This document shows, piece after piece, positions 26,902-36,623 of a DNA stretch of 64,000 bases. This DNA is from Flavobacterium sp. (GTDB taxonomy: Bacteria > Bacteroidota > Bacteroidia > Flavobacteriales > Flavobacteriaceae). How positions within the stretch are numbered: the stretch's first letter is position 1; each line of letters starts with the position of its first letter. Location of the stretch: NCBI GenBank assembly GCA_015234525.1, contig JADGMX010000007.1:80366-144365 (forward strand), in the 5' to 3' direction. Made by a program: the position numbers and the translations under genes. The notes beneath the pieces were generated by a model. It was not told the DNA's origin, made no database searches, and worked only from the letters and a program-made list of their open reading frames with translations.

Positions 26902-26909
26902 CAAAGGTA
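26902..26909 (-). promoter_or_regulatory. -7 promoter element of the saccharopine-dehydrogenase-like gene
   Basis: TACCTTTG on the minus strand, 22 bp before ATG 26880. It overlaps the first codon of the longer candidate frame and therefore decides the start. Confidence 0.6.
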
Positions 26910-26939
26910 ATTAAATGAAATTGGACGATACATTTCGAG

Positions 26940-26972
26940 TTTGGCTTATTGCATTGTAAAAACGTACTTTTG
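26940..26972 (+). promoter_or_regulatory. DUF423 gene promoter (-33 TTTG / -7 TACTTTTG)
   Basis: TTTG at 26940-26943 and TACTTTTG at 26965-26972 are 21 bases apart. The ATG follows 15 bases later. Confidence 0.65.
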
Positions 26973-26986
26973 AGAAAACTATTTAT

Positions 26987-27382
26987 ATGAGTCGGAATTT
27001 AGTGGCTATCGCAGCCGTTCTCGGAATGATATCAGTGATCCTTGGTGCGTTTGGTGCGCATACTTTAAAGGAAAGTTTGTCGGCGGCGCAACTAGTCTCG
27101 TTTGAGACAGGAGTAAAGTATCAGATGTATCACGCGCTGTTTTTACTGTTGGTTGGCTTCTCGGGTCAAGTCAGTCAAAAGCGAAAAAGTGTCATCGGTT
27201 ATCTGGTGGTCATCGGAATAATCTTATTTTCCGGGTCAATTTATTTGCTGTCGACGCGTGAAATTACGGGCATCGACATTCGGTCAATCGCTTTTATCAC
27301 ACCTATTGGCGGCTTGTTGCTGATTGTATCCTGGCTGACGTTGTTGATCGACGCCTTTCGCAAAAATCATAAATTTGCATGA
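26987..27382 (+). CDS. DUF423 family membrane protein
   Basis: A 131-residue protein with four transmembrane helices. The family signature is present: AVLGMISVILGAFGAHTLKESL then FETGVKYQMYHALFLLLVG. Length is normal. The family is widespread and uncharacterised (YgdD-like in other bacteria). It has its own promoter and is followed by pckA 68 bp later. Confidence 0.9.
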   Translation: MSRNLVAIAAVLGMISVILGAFGAHTLKESLSAAQLVSFETGVKYQMYHALFLLLVGFSGQVSQKRKSVIGYLVVIGIILFSGSIYLLSTREITGIDIRSIAFITPIGGLLLIVSWLTLLIDAFRKNHKFA

Positions 27383-27410
27383 AACGTCATTACGCTCCAT
27401 TTAAATTTTT

Positions 27411-27418
27411 TACTTTTG
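27411..27418 (+). promoter_or_regulatory. pckA -7 promoter element
   Basis: TACTTTTG, with ATG 32 bases after its last base. No well-placed -33 TTG was found. Confidence 0.5.
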
Positions 27419-27449
27419 TTTTCTTTTTACACAACTAAAGGAAATTTAT

Positions 27450-29051
27450 ATGGCTAATAATGCTTTGTTTACGCAATCGATTTCGCTGGACTACTTGGGG
27501 CTAAAGGGCGGTAATGTACATTATCAATGTACTCCGGACGAGCTTCATCAGATGACTCTTGACGCTGGTCAGGGTGTCGAGGTAGCTACGGGAGCTCTCG
27601 CAGTAAACACAGGTGAATTTACAGGACGTTCTCCAGAAGATCGTTTTATAGTTAAAGATTCAATTACAGAAGATAAAGTTTGGTGGGGAAAGGTCAACAA
27701 GCCTTTTGACCCTGCAAAATTTGACGCATTGTACGATAAAGTAATGAATTACCTTTCGGGTAAAGAGTTGTTTGTTCGCGATTCGTATGTGTGTTCTGAT
27801 CCGAATTATAGATTAAATGTTCGATCGGTTACTGAAACGGCTTGGGCGAATTTATTTTGCTATAACATGTTCCTTCGCCCTGAAAATTCGGAGTTGGAAA
27901 ATTTCGCTGCTGATTGGCATGTGATCTGTGCGCCGAGCTTTATGGCTGTTCCGGAAGTTGATGGTACACGTCAGCACAATTTCGCAATTTTAAACTTCAC
28001 AAGAAAAATTGCGTTGATCGGTGGAACAGGTTATACCGGTGAGATGAAAAAAGGAATTTTTTCTGCACTTAACTTCATTCTTCCAGTTGATAAAAATACG
28101 CTTCCGATGCATTGCAGCGCCAATGTGGGAAAAAATGGCGATACAGCTGTTTTCTTCGGATTGTCAGGAACCGGAAAGACAACACTTTCAGCTGATCCTG
28201 AGCGACAATTGATCGGTGATGACGAGCACGGTTGGACACATGAGAACACGATCTTCAACTTTGAAGGCGGATGTTATGCAAAAGTCATCAACTTAACGCG
28301 CGAGAATGAGCCTGAAATATTCAATGCTATCCGCAAAGGAGCAATTCTAGAAAATGTAATCATCGATCCGTCAACTAACGATGTTGACTTTGACGATGTA
28401 TCAATCACACAAAATACAAGGGTTTCATATCCAATCTACCACATTGATAATATTCAGCCTGGTTCAATCGGATTTAATCCAAAAAACATCTTCTTCCTTA
28501 CAGCAGATTCATTTGGAATTTTGCCTCCAATTTCAAAATTAACTCCGGGGCAAGCGGCTTACCATTTTATCTCGGGGTATACTGCGAAAGTTGCAGGAAC
28601 TGAAGCTGGTGTCAACGAACCGCAACCGAACTTTTCAGCTTGTTTTGGGGCGCCGTTTATGCCGCTTCACCCAACTAAGTACGCGGAGATGCTAAGTAGC
28701 AAAATGAAAGAAACCGGCGTGAATGTTTGGTTGATCAATACTGGTTGGACTGGTGGGCCTTACGGAATCGGCAGTCGAATGAAATTGAAATATACACGTG
28801 CCATGATTACAGCTGCTTTAAACGGCGAGTTGGACAATGTTGAGTTCGTGAATCATTCCGTATTTGGCATCGCTAAACCGCAATCGTGTCCGAATGTTCC
28901 GTCAGAAGTTTTAAACCCACGAAATACTTGGGAAGATAAAGATCTTTATGATGTTAAAGCGAGGGAACTTGCTGAGCGATTTAAAGCAAATTTTGCTAAA
29001 TTCGAAGAATACGCCAATCCTGAAATTATGGCTGGCGGACCGGTCGCATAA
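27450..29051 (+). CDS. pckA: Phosphoenolpyruvate carboxykinase (ATP)
   Basis: A 533-residue enzyme converting oxaloacetate and ATP to phosphoenolpyruvate, the entry step of gluconeogenesis. The P-loop is GLSGTGKTTLSADP (residues ~237-250), followed by LIGDDEHGW (metal and kinase-2 region). Upstream blocks include GEFTGRSPEDRFIVKD (substrate binding), and downstream TAKVAGTEAGVNEPQPNFSACFGAPF and GIGSRMKLKYTRAMI. This is the ATP-dependent type. A strong terminator follows. Confidence 0.97.
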   Translation: MANNALFTQSISLDYLGLKGGNVHYQCTPDELHQMTLDAGQGVEVATGALAVNTGEFTGRSPEDRFIVKDSITEDKVWWGKVNKPFDPAKFDALYDKVMNYLSGKELFVRDSYVCSDPNYRLNVRSVTETAWANLFCYNMFLRPENSELENFAADWHVICAPSFMAVPEVDGTRQHNFAILNFTRKIALIGGTGYTGEMKKGIFSALNFILPVDKNTLPMHCSANVGKNGDTAVFFGLSGTGKTTLSADPERQLIGDDEHGWTHENTIFNFEGGCYAKVINLTRENEPEIFNAIRKGAILENVIIDPSTNDVDFDDVSITQNTRVSYPIYHIDNIQPGSIGFNPKNIFFLTADSFGILPPISKLTPGQAAYHFISGYTAKVAGTEAGVNEPQPNFSACFGAPFMPLHPTKYAEMLSSKMKETGVNVWLINTGWTGGPYGIGSRMKLKYTRAMITAALNGELDNVEFVNHSVFGIAKPQSCPNVPSEVLNPRNTWEDKDLYDVKARELAERFKANFAKFEEYANPEIMAGGPVA

Positions 29052-29073
29052 CCGATTAATTATTAATTCACAA

Positions 29074-29108
29074 AAAAAGAGCTGTCAAATAAATGACAGC
29101 TCTTTTTG
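29074..29108. terminator. Intrinsic terminator between pckA and hemD
   Basis: The stem aaagagctgtca/tgacagctcttt around a short A/T loop has A- and T-runs on both sides, so it can stop both convergent genes. Confidence 0.9.
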
Positions 29109-29128
29109 CTTTACCAGGAATGAAAAGG

Positions 29129-29887
29129 TTATTTATCTTTCGATTCTTTATTTGCTTTTGCAATGTATTTCTCTAACGCCATGGTCATTGATGGTGCTTC
29201 CGGAGAAGGTGCCATAATGTCGACACGAAGACCGTGTTCAAGTGCTTCCTTTTGGGTTGTGCTTCCAAAAACGGCGATTCGGGTGTTATTTTGTTCGAAT
29301 TCAGGAAAGTTCATAAAAAGCGACTTTATTCCTGTCGGACTGAAAAATGCCAGAACGTCGTAATAAACGTCGGCAAGATCAGAAAGATCGCTCATTACAG
29401 TCTTGTAAAAAACCGCCTGAGTCCAGTCAACTTTAAGGCTGTTAAGAATAGTTGGCGCTTCAACATTCAACTGATCTGACGCGGGCAATAAGAATTTCTC
29501 GTCTTTGTATTTTTTGATCAACGTCGTAAGATCAGCAAAATCCTTCAGACCCACATAGATTTTTCGTTTTCTATAAACCACATATTTCTGAAGATAATAA
29601 GCAATGGCTTCAGATTGGCAAAAGTATTTTAGGCCTTCAGGAACTTTGTATCGCATTTCTTCAGCAACACGGAAAAAGTGATCAACTGAATTCTTACTCG
29701 TCAGGATGATTGCCGTATAGTGGCTAAGATCGATTTTTTGCTGACGGATGTCCTTCGCACTAACGCCTTCTACATGGATGAACGGTCTGAAATCAATTTT
29801 AACTTTATATTTCTGCTGAAGCTCAAAGTATGGAGAATTATCGACTTTAGGCTCTGGCTGCGACACCAAAATTGTTTTCACTTTCAT
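29129..29887 (-). CDS. hemD: Uroporphyrinogen-III synthase
   Basis: A 252-residue protein of the HemD fold, which cyclises hydroxymethylbilane to uroporphyrinogen III in heme synthesis. Sequence conservation in this family is low. The supporting features are LSHYTAIILTSKNSVDHFF in the first domain, YDVLAFFSPTGIKSLF and RIAVFGSTTQKEALEHGLRVDIMAPSPEA in the second. The final helix DKs fit the usual end. It follows the DUF4271 gene by 2 bp, a pairing common in Flavobacteriia. Confidence 0.85.
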   Translation of the reverse strand: MKVKTILVSQPEPKVDNSPYFELQQKYKVKIDFRPFIHVEGVSAKDIRQQKIDLSHYTAIILTSKNSVDHFFRVAEEMRYKVPEGLKYFCQSEAIAYYLQKYVVYRKRKIYVGLKDFADLTTLIKKYKDEKFLLPASDQLNVEAPTILNSLKVDWTQAVFYKTVMSDLSDLADVYYDVLAFFSPTGIKSLFMNFPEFEQNNTRIAVFGSTTQKEALEHGLRVDIMAPSPEAPSMTMALEKYIAKANKESKDK

Positions 29888-29889
29888 AT

Positions 29890-30570
29890 TTAACTTTCTA
29901 TTGAGCTAATTTTTGTAAACCAGTAATACATAAAATAGTAGGGCGCTATTTCAAGAGCGCAAAGATACAAAATAAAATAAAACAACTTGCTAACTATGAA
30001 GTTTTGATAATTTTTCAAAGAAAGTAGATATGTCAGCAAATTTATTGTTAAAATCGTAATAATAAGCACAATTGAGGTCGACTTGAGTTCTAAATCATTA
30101 TAGAACAGTACTATATCAATCGGAAACAGCACCAAGGCAAAGTAATTTCGGTAACTGATTTTTCTCAAATTGAACTGATCCATAAAATCCTCGATGTTAA
30201 AGGACACGCCAATTATCTTATCAATTATGAACTTCGACAATATAAAAACCGTCGTAAAAGTGAAAATCCTGATAAATGTGATATAATCGGTTTTGTCAAC
30301 AACGTTAAAATAACTCAGTACAATTTGAACAAAAAACGACAGGACAATCACCTGAACCAGAAAAAGGAGAATGTTAAACGGGCTCGCAAGCTGATTGCTG
30401 TCTTTATAAACTTTGATGTATTTATCTGAAAAGATTAACCTGATATAATCGCTAAATCGCTTCTCGAAAGCTGTTCTTGTCAGGGCTATCAAGATGAAAC
30501 AAATAACAAAGAGCACTGTTGCCCAGTCATTGCTGTGGATAATGCGCGGAGTCAACATCAATGCTATCAT
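29890..30570 (-). CDS. DUF4271 family membrane protein
   Basis: A 226-residue hydrophobic protein with about six transmembrane segments. Family traits are TAFEKRFSDYIRLIFSDKYIK after the first helix and FNLRKISYRNYFALVLFPIDIV in the middle. The C-terminal SKLFYFILYLCALEIAPYYFMYYWF matches the end of DUF4271 proteins. A second ATG at 30558 is a possible start. The role is unknown. The tight link to hemD suggests co-expression only. Confidence 0.82.
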   Translation of the reverse strand: MIALMLTPRIIHSNDWATVLFVICFILIALTRTAFEKRFSDYIRLIFSDKYIKVYKDSNQLASPFNILLFLVQVIVLSFFVQIVLSYFNVVDKTDYITFIRIFTFTTVFILSKFIIDKIIGVSFNIEDFMDQFNLRKISYRNYFALVLFPIDIVLFYNDLELKSTSIVLIITILTINLLTYLLSLKNYQNFIVSKLFYFILYLCALEIAPYYFMYYWFTKISSIES

Positions 30571-30678
30571 TTGGCAAAAGTAAGAATTTTAAGTTGCGAA
30601 GATTTTGCCGGGCCGTTAATTTTGTGGTCGGTTGCTAGCGATTTTTTTGACAAGCAACCGAGCGATTATTATAAATTA

Positions 30679-30713
30679 TTTGGGATTCGCCAACTCGAAA
30701 TAACGTATTTTTG
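30679..30713 (+). promoter_or_regulatory. Promoter of the glycosyltransferase-dihydroorotase operon
   Basis: TTTG at 30679-30682 and TATTTTTG at 30706-30713 are spaced 23 bases apart. A second match, TATCTTTG at 30723-30730, lies only one base before the ATG and is less usable. Confidence 0.5.
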
Positions 30714-30731
30714 CGCGAAAGTTATCTTTGC

Positions 30732-31457
30732 ATGAGCGACGGTGTAGTTATCATCCCTACTTATAACGAATTTGAAAATATCGAACTAATCATTAGGAAA
30801 GTATTTTCATTGCCACTGTCTTTTCATGTTTTAATTGTTGATGATAATTCGCCCGACGGTACTGCCAATGTGGTTCGTTCGCTTCAAGGTGAATATTCCG
30901 GGAAATTACATCTGGAGGTTCGCCAAAAGAAATCAGGATTAGGAACGGCATATGTTCATGGGTTTAAGTGGTCGATTGCCAAACAATATGATTATATTTT
31001 CGAGATGGACGCCGATTTTTCGCATAATCCGGAAGATTTGGTCAAGTTATACGAAGCTTGTAAAAACGGCAAAGCTGACGTGGCGATCGGGTCGCGATAC
31101 ATTACCGGGGTGAACGTTGTCAATTGGCCGTTAAGCCGTGTGCTGATGTCGTATTTTGCATCGGTTTACGTGCGAATCATCACCGGAATGGAAGTTCGTG
31201 ACGCAACTGCCGGTTTCATGTGTTATAAAAGGAATGTGCTCGAGCAGATACAACTCGAAAAAATCAAATTTATCGGTTACGCTTTTCAAATTGAAATGAA
31301 ATACCGAGCGTATGTAAAGAAATTTGAACTTATTGAAGTTCCGATCATCTTTACCGACAGGACTAAAGGAAAGTCGAAAATGAGCAATGCCATCATTACT
31401 GAAGCGGTATTCGGGGTTATCGCATTAAAAATTAGTCAATTATTTAATAAATTATAA
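30732..31457 (+). CDS. Polyprenol monophosphomannose synthase-like glycosyltransferase (GT2)
   Basis: A 241-residue family 2 glycosyltransferase. The nucleotide-binding start is VVIIPTYNEFENIELII, then LIVDDNSPDGTANVV. The metal-binding DxD region is FEMDADFSHNPEDL, and DATAGFMCYKR is typical of dolichyl-phosphate mannose synthases. No C-terminal GtrA membrane domain is present, so it is the soluble type. It would transfer a sugar from a nucleotide donor to polyprenyl phosphate for glycan assembly. The start at 30732 is preferred over 30711, which lies inside the promoter. Confidence 0.88.
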   Translation: MSDGVVIIPTYNEFENIELIIRKVFSLPLSFHVLIVDDNSPDGTANVVRSLQGEYSGKLHLEVRQKKSGLGTAYVHGFKWSIAKQYDYIFEMDADFSHNPEDLVKLYEACKNGKADVAIGSRYITGVNVVNWPLSRVLMSYFASVYVRIITGMEVRDATAGFMCYKRNVLEQIQLEKIKFIGYAFQIEMKYRAYVKKFELIEVPIIFTDRTKGKSKMSNAIITEAVFGVIALKISQLFNKL

Positions 31458-31466
31458 AGTCAAGCA

Positions 31467-32807
31467 ATGAATACGGTTTTAATCAAAAATGCCCGCATCG
31501 TTAATGAAGGAGTCATTTTTGAAGGTGATGTTTTAATCGAAGGAGAATATATCGTAGAAGTTGCTGATCGGATTAGTCCAAAATCGGCCAATTGTCGGAT
31601 TATCGATGCTGAAGGAAATTTCCTTATTCCGGGTGCAATTGACGATCAGGTGCATTTTCGCGAACCCGGACTCACTCATAAGGGTGATATCGAATCGGAG
31701 TCGCGTGCCGCAGTAGCCGGCGGTATTACCTCGTTTATTGAACAGCCAAATACGGTTCCGAACGCTGTTACACATGAAATACTAGAGCAGAAATATGCAC
31801 GTGCGGAAGAAGTTTCGTTCGCAAATTATTCTTTTATGCTCGGCGCAACCAACGATAATCTCGAGGAAGTAAAGAAAACCGATCCGAAAAATGTTGCCGG
31901 TATAAAAATATTCCTCGGATCATCAACCGGAAATATGCTTGTCGATAATGAACAAGCGCTTGAGAAAATTTTTGAAGCATCGCCAACGCTTATTGCGGTT
32001 CATTGCGAAGACGAAACTACGATCAAAAATAATCTTCAAAAATATGTTGAGGAATTTGGAGATGAACTACCGTCCGAACATCACCCATTGATTAGAAGCG
32101 CCGAAGCTTGCTATATCTCATCTTCTAAAGCGGTTGCCCTGGCAAAAAAAACGGGCGCGCGACTTCATGTATTTCATTTGTCAACGGCGGCTGAAATGGA
32201 TTTGTTTAGCAATAAACTTCCTCTTGAAGAGAAGAAAATCACGGCAGAAGTTTGTATTCATCATCTTTGGTTTTCAGATAAAGATTATGCCGCAAAAGGC
32301 AATTTGATAAAGTGGAATCCGGCAGTTAAAACTGAAGCTGACCGATCGGCATTATGGGAAGCGCTTCTTGACGGGCGTATCGACGTGATTGCAACTGATC
32401 ACGCGCCACATACATTGGAGGAGAAAAATCAGCCGTATTTACAAGCCCCGTCGGGCGGACCGTTGGTGCAACATGCCGTTGTGGCCATGTTTGAATGTTA
32501 TCACCGGGGACAAATTACAATCGAAAAAATCGTTGAAAAAATGTCGCATAACCCGGCCAAGATTTTCAATATCGATCGTCGAGGTTTTATAAAAGTTGGA
32601 TATTATGCAGACCTTGTGATCGTGAATGCCGGATTGCCGTGGAATGTCAAGAAAGAAAACATTTTGTATAAATGTGGATGGTCGCCGTTTGAAAATTATA
32701 ACTTTAAGTCGCGCATCACGCACACGTTGGTAAATGGTGAATTGGTGTATCAAAACTGGAAGGTAAAAGATATCCGTTGTGGCAAACGACTTCAATTTAA
32801 TCGCTAA
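31467..32807 (+). CDS. pyrC: Dihydroorotase (type I)
   Basis: A 446-residue amidohydrolase catalysing carbamoyl-aspartate cyclisation in pyrimidine synthesis. Metal-site motifs are IDDQVHFREPGLTHKGD (HxR rather than the more usual HxH), the lysine region KIFLGSSTGNM, VHCEDE, and ATDHAPHTLEEK with the catalytic Asp. The late LPWNVKKENILYKCGWSPFE block is normal for Bacteroidota enzymes. It begins 9 bp after the glycosyltransferase, and the DUF4296 lipoprotein follows 3 bp later, so the three form an operon. Assignment as dihydroorotase rather than another cyclic amidohydrolase rests on motif memory. Confidence 0.88.
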   Translation: MNTVLIKNARIVNEGVIFEGDVLIEGEYIVEVADRISPKSANCRIIDAEGNFLIPGAIDDQVHFREPGLTHKGDIESESRAAVAGGITSFIEQPNTVPNAVTHEILEQKYARAEEVSFANYSFMLGATNDNLEEVKKTDPKNVAGIKIFLGSSTGNMLVDNEQALEKIFEASPTLIAVHCEDETTIKNNLQKYVEEFGDELPSEHHPLIRSAEACYISSSKAVALAKKTGARLHVFHLSTAAEMDLFSNKLPLEEKKITAEVCIHHLWFSDKDYAAKGNLIKWNPAVKTEADRSALWEALLDGRIDVIATDHAPHTLEEKNQPYLQAPSGGPLVQHAVVAMFECYHRGQITIEKIVEKMSHNPAKIFNIDRRGFIKVGYYADLVIVNAGLPWNVKKENILYKCGWSPFENYNFKSRITHTLVNGELVYQNWKVKDIRCGKRLQFNR

Positions 32808-32810
32808 GTC

Positions 32811-33188
32811 ATGAACCGAATTATTTTATTTCTCGTATTGATGCTGGTTGTTGGATGTGGAGAACAATCTGCAGAAAAGCCGAAGAATCTCATCGGTGAA
32901 GATAAAATGGTAGATATTCTTTACGATCTTTCAGTACTTGAGGCACTGAAGTCGCAAAAGCCGCTTGAACTTGCCAACGGTGGAGTTGATCACACGACAT
33001 ACATTTACGAAAAATATAAAATTGACAGCACGCAACTTGCAGCCAGCAATCGATATTATGCCTCAGATGTTGATAACTACAAAAAGATTTATGAACGAGT
33101 GCGCGAAAAGTTAGAAGTTGCGAAACGTGAAACTCAAGTAAGTTCTGGTTCCAGCTCGGATGATAACGATAGCCCGCGGGTTCAGTAA
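32811..33188 (+). CDS. DUF4296 lipoprotein
   Basis: A 125-residue protein with a lipoprotein signal (IILFLVLMLVVGCGEQ, lipidated Cys at residue 16). The DUF4296 core follows: IGEDKMVDILYDLSVLEALKS and YIYEKYKIDSTQLAASNRYYASDVDNY. A Ser/Asp-rich tail closes it. Bacteroidota-specific, role unknown. Its gene ends exactly where the convergent epimerase gene ends. Confidence 0.88.
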   Translation: MNRIILFLVLMLVVGCGEQSAEKPKNLIGEDKMVDILYDLSVLEALKSQKPLELANGGVDHTTYIYEKYKIDSTQLAASNRYYASDVDNYKKIYERVREKLEVAKRETQVSSGSSSDDNDSPRVQ

Positions 33189-34190
33189 TCAGCTAGCGCT
33201 TTTTTGCACACGAACGATCGAGTGTATGCTCTTTTTGATCGGTGTAAATTCAAATCCCGTCTTTTCTCGTATTTTTTCGTTAGACATGATTGTCGTCGAG
33301 TGAAGTGCGCGCACATCATCTTGAGTTAAGTTTCGGCGGAATCCTATTTTTGAAAGTAGCCAGTCAACTTTCCACGCAAGTGATGTCATATAGGGCTTTG
33401 CATAGATTGATGGAGGCGATACTTTTAGTGCGGTTGATATTTCAATAAGTACATCTCGAAACGATAATGTTTCAGCGACGATTGTGAATCTTTCGGCCGA
33501 CAAATCGCTTTCCATTAAGATTTTCATCAACGTTACCACATCCCAAACATCGACGAATCCCGCTGTTCCAAGCGTGTAAAATTTTAAACCGTTTTGAACC
33601 CTCGAAAAGAATTCGCCGCTACCATCACCCCAAAATCCTGCACCTAATATAATTCCGGGATTCACAATTACCGCGTTCAAACCCTCTTGTTGTCCGCGCC
33701 AGATTTCCATTTCCGCGCCGTATTTTGTGATCGAGTAATCGTTATGTGGCTTTTCGGGATTCCATTCCATTTCTTCGGTAATAACCGATTCGTGTTCTTT
33801 CAAATCGCCCAAAGCAGCAATTGAACTCACATGACAAAGTTTCCTTACATTATAAGCTAAACAAAAATTGACGATGTTAGCCGTTCCTTCGATGTTCACT
33901 TTTCGCAGTTTTTCATGGTCGTCAGGATCAAACGAGATCAGCGCCGCACAATGGTAAACTTCGGTTACGTTTTGAAATGCGTCCTCTAGCGACGGTAAAT
34001 CGTTAAGGTCGGCGTGCATCCATTCGATATTTTCGAAAAGAGATAGCTTGTTATAAAGCGAAAAGAGATTTTTGGTTTTGGCGATGTTCTTTTGTTCGCG
34101 AAATATTCCACGAACCTGATAACCGGCCTCGACAAGGTGAAGCAATAAATGTGAGCCGACAAGTCCGGTTGCGCCAGTGACTAGAATCAT
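33189..34190 (-). CDS. NAD-dependent epimerase/dehydratase (extended SDR)
   Basis: A 333-residue extended short-chain dehydrogenase. The NAD(P)-binding motif is [19 protein letters not shown], the Ser/Tyr/Lys active site is [11 protein letters not shown] plus [11 protein letters not shown], and [20 protein letters not shown] follows. Such proteins act on nucleotide sugars, sterol-like or flavonoid-like alcohols. The substrate is not predictable here. It is convergent with the dihydroorotase operon and divergent from tyrS. Confidence 0.85.
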   Translation of the reverse strand: MILVTGATGLVGSHLLLHLVEAGYQVRGIFREQKNIAKTKNLFSLYNKLSLFENIEWMHADLNDLPSLEDAFQNVTEVYHCAALISFDPDDHEKLRKVNIEGTANIVNFCLAYNVRKLCHVSSIAALGDLKEHESVITEEMEWNPEKPHNDYSITKYGAEMEIWRGQQEGLNAVIVNPGIILGAGFWGDGSGEFFSRVQNGLKFYTLGTAGFVDVWDVVTLMKILMESDLSAERFTIVAETLSFRDVLIEISTALKVSPPSIYAKPYMTSLAWKVDWLLSKIGFRRNLTQDDVRALHSTTIMSNEKIREKTGFEFTPIKKSIHSIVRVQKSAS

Positions 34191-34255
34191 ACTACAAAGG
34201 TAGATTTAAAAATGAGAATGTTTGGTTTCGCATTTTCAAATTGTACTTTTCAGGT

Positions 34256-34263
34256 TATCTTTG
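34256..34263 (+). promoter_or_regulatory. tyrS -7 promoter element
   Basis: TATCTTTG, 14 bp before ATG 34278. It lies within the longer candidate frame starting at 34212, which is therefore rejected. Confidence 0.55.
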
Positions 34264-34277
34264 CAAAAAATTATTTC

Positions 34278-35576
34278 ATGAAGAATCTTGTTGAAGAGTT
34301 GAAATGGCGCGGATTGTATCACGATAGCATGCCCGGTACCGAAGAACAATTGGTAAAGGAATCCACAACTGCGTATATCGGGTTTGATCCCACGGCTGAT
34401 TCGCTGCATATCGGAAGCATGGTGCAGATTATTTTGCTGGTTCATCTTCAACGCTTCAACCACAAACCCGTTGCCCTTGTTGGGGGTGCGACCGGAATGA
34501 TTGGCGATCCTTCAGGTAAATCGGACGAACGTAACTTGCTTAATGAAGCGCAGTTGGAGAAAAATGTCGCCGGAATTAAAGCTGTTCTATCCCGGTTTCT
34601 CGATTTTTCGTCGACCGATGAGAATGCGCCTGTCATGGTAAACAACTATGATTGGATGAAGACTTTTTCATTCATTGATTTTGCGAGGGAAGTTGGCAAG
34701 CGGATCACCGTCAACTATATGATGGCCAAAGATTCAGTGAAAAAACGCCTTACGGGTGAGGTTGGTGAAGGAATGTCGTTTACTGAATTCACCTACCAAC
34801 TTATTCAGGGTTACGATTTTTACCACTTGCATAAAAATTACAACTGTTTGTTGCAAATGGGCGGCTCGGATCAATGGGGGAATATCACTACCGGAACTGA
34901 GCTTGTACGCCGAATGAATCCGGAAGGTGCGAAAGCTTTTGCATTGACCACACCGCTAATTACTAAAGCTGATGGTTCTAAATTCGGTAAATCTGAGGGT
35001 GGAAATATTTGGCTTGATGCCGATAAAACATCGGTATATAAATTCTACCAATTCTGGATTAATTCCACTGACGCTGATGCCGAAAAGTACATTAAAATAT
35101 TTACTTTCCTAGATCAATCTACTATTGAAGGATTAATTGCCGAGCATCAACAGGCGCCTCATTTACGAGTCCTTCAAAAGCGATTGGCTGAAGAAATCAC
35201 GATTTTCGTTCATGGCAGATCTGAATATGAGAAAGCGGTGAAAGCGTCAGAAATCTTGTTTGGAAACGCGACTGCGGCCGATCTAAAACAATTGGATGAT
35301 CAGACGTTTTTAGAAATTTTCGACGGAGTTCCTCAAGCTGAGGTCTTGTTGACTGAAGTTGATTCCGGAATTGAAATTGTGACGTTGTTAAACGAAAAAA
35401 CCGCATTTTTAAAATCCAATGGTGAAGCCAGACGGGCGTTGACTGAGAACTCCATTTCGGTTAACCGCGAGAAAGTTTCTGAGGATTTTGTTCTCTCAAC
35501 CGACAATTTGATTAACAATAGGTTTGTGCTTTTGCAACGCGGTAAGAAGAATTATTTTGTAGTCCGGGTGGTGTAA
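34278..35576 (+). CDS. tyrS: Tyrosyl-tRNA synthetase
   Basis: A 432-residue class I synthetase. The catalytic domain shows [16 protein letters not shown] (HIGH-type) near residue 40 and the KMSKS-type [15 protein letters not shown] near residue 235. [14 protein letters not shown] is the tyrosine/ATP-binding segment. The C-terminal S4-like RNA-binding domain ([19 protein letters not shown]) is complete. Length is as expected. The stop is one base before the end of the convergent LuxE-like gene. Confidence 0.96.
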   Translation: MKNLVEELKWRGLYHDSMPGTEEQLVKESTTAYIGFDPTADSLHIGSMVQIILLVHLQRFNHKPVALVGGATGMIGDPSGKSDERNLLNEAQLEKNVAGIKAVLSRFLDFSSTDENAPVMVNNYDWMKTFSFIDFAREVGKRITVNYMMAKDSVKKRLTGEVGEGMSFTEFTYQLIQGYDFYHLHKNYNCLLQMGGSDQWGNITTGTELVRRMNPEGAKAFALTTPLITKADGSKFGKSEGGNIWLDADKTSVYKFYQFWINSTDADAEKYIKIFTFLDQSTIEGLIAEHQQAPHLRVLQKRLAEEITIFVHGRSEYEKAVKASEILFGNATAADLKQLDDQTFLEIFDGVPQAEVLLTEVDSGIEIVTLLNEKTAFLKSNGEARRALTENSISVNREKVSEDFVLSTDNLINNRFVLLQRGKKNYFVVRVV

Positions 35577-36557
35577 TTACATAACCATTAGGTTGCATCC
35601 GCGGATGTCGCTGTTGTCAAACCTTCCAAGGACTTCAAAAGCATTTTCACCAACAATTTTGCCGAGATCTTGTGTTGCGATAAATGAGCACGAATTGATG
35701 TTTGCCAGATCAATGACGTTGATTCCGCCTGTTTTTCCATCTTCAAGATAAGATTGCGGATCTTCGGTATCGCGGATTAAAATCTGCATCCAAGAAGGGG
35801 AATTGAACACGCCATCGCCGTATGAATACGCTTGTGAGAGAAGTTCTGTCATTCCGTATTCAGAGTGAATCGCGGTGACCCCAAAGCCTTTGCAAAGTTG
35901 ATCGTGAAGTTCCTCGCGGATGATTTCTTTTCTGCGGCCTTTCATTCCGCCGGTTTCCATCACAATAGTATTGGTTAATTCAAATTGTTGCATTTCGATC
36001 AAATCGAGAAGGGCATAAGTCACACCAATTAACAATACGTTTTTTCCATCTGCGTCCAAACGCGTCAACTTCTCGGCGAGCGTAGCATAATCATTCAAAT
36101 AAAAGCCGCTATCGTCGTTGTTAGAAGCTACAATTAAATCGTTGACCATATAGATAAGGGAAGACCCGTCGCGCTGTAGATATGAAGGGAGTAGTGCTAA
36201 AATCACAAAATCTTCGGCATTGCCATAGAATTGGGAAAAAGCCTGGCGAAAACTTGATTCGTAGTATGAAATATCGGTTACGAGGTGTTTGCTGGTGGTT
36301 TGGCCGGTAGTTCCGCTACTGGTAAATATTTCTTTCACCGGATCCTGGGACGATAGAATGTCATGTGTCTTAAAAAAGGAAATTGGCAAAAACGGAATTT
36401 GCGGAACAGATTTCACGTGTTGAACATCTACCTTTAGAAGATCGCAAAATTGCCTGTACACGTGATTATTTGCATATTGATGCCTAAAGACTTTTAAGGC
36501 CGTTTTCTCAAATTGCTTTTGATTGAAGATGCTGAATATGTCGAAATTTGGATTCAA
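35577..36557 (-). CDS. LuxE-like acyl-protein synthetase/acyl transferase
   Basis: A 326-residue member of the LuxE (acyl-protein synthetase) branch of adenylating enzymes. The nucleotide-binding Ser/Thr/Gly loop is IFTSSGTTGQTTSKH (residues ~80-95). METGGMKGRRKEIIREELH and IHSEYGMTELLSQAYS follow the order seen in AMP-forming enzymes. LuxE itself activates a fatty acid for reduction, but no luxC-like reductase is adjacent, so the reaction here is open. The only plausible start is TTG at 36557, as no in-frame ATG precedes the conserved region. It is downstream of the T9SS protein but after a terminator. Confidence 0.75.
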   Translation of the reverse strand: MNPNFDIFSIFNQKQFEKTALKVFRHQYANNHVYRQFCDLLKVDVQHVKSVPQIPFLPISFFKTHDILSSQDPVKEIFTSSGTTGQTTSKHLVTDISYYESSFRQAFSQFYGNAEDFVILALLPSYLQRDGSSLIYMVNDLIVASNNDDSGFYLNDYATLAEKLTRLDADGKNVLLIGVTYALLDLIEMQQFELTNTIVMETGGMKGRRKEIIREELHDQLCKGFGVTAIHSEYGMTELLSQAYSYGDGVFNSPSWMQILIRDTEDPQSYLEDGKTGGINVIDLANINSCSFIATQDLGKIVGENAFEVLGRFDNSDIRGCNLMVM

Positions 36558-36583
36558 ACCGAAACGTATAAAATTAAAAAAAG

Positions 36584-36603
36584 CCCCAACGAATTGGAGC
36601 TTT
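36584..36603 (-). terminator. Intrinsic terminator after the T9SS-sorted protein
   Basis: On the minus strand agctccaa pairs (with G-T wobbles) with ttggggct, followed by seven T. It overlaps the leader of the LuxE-like gene. Confidence 0.7.
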
Positions 36604-36623
36604 TAAATATTGCAGAAATGTAA

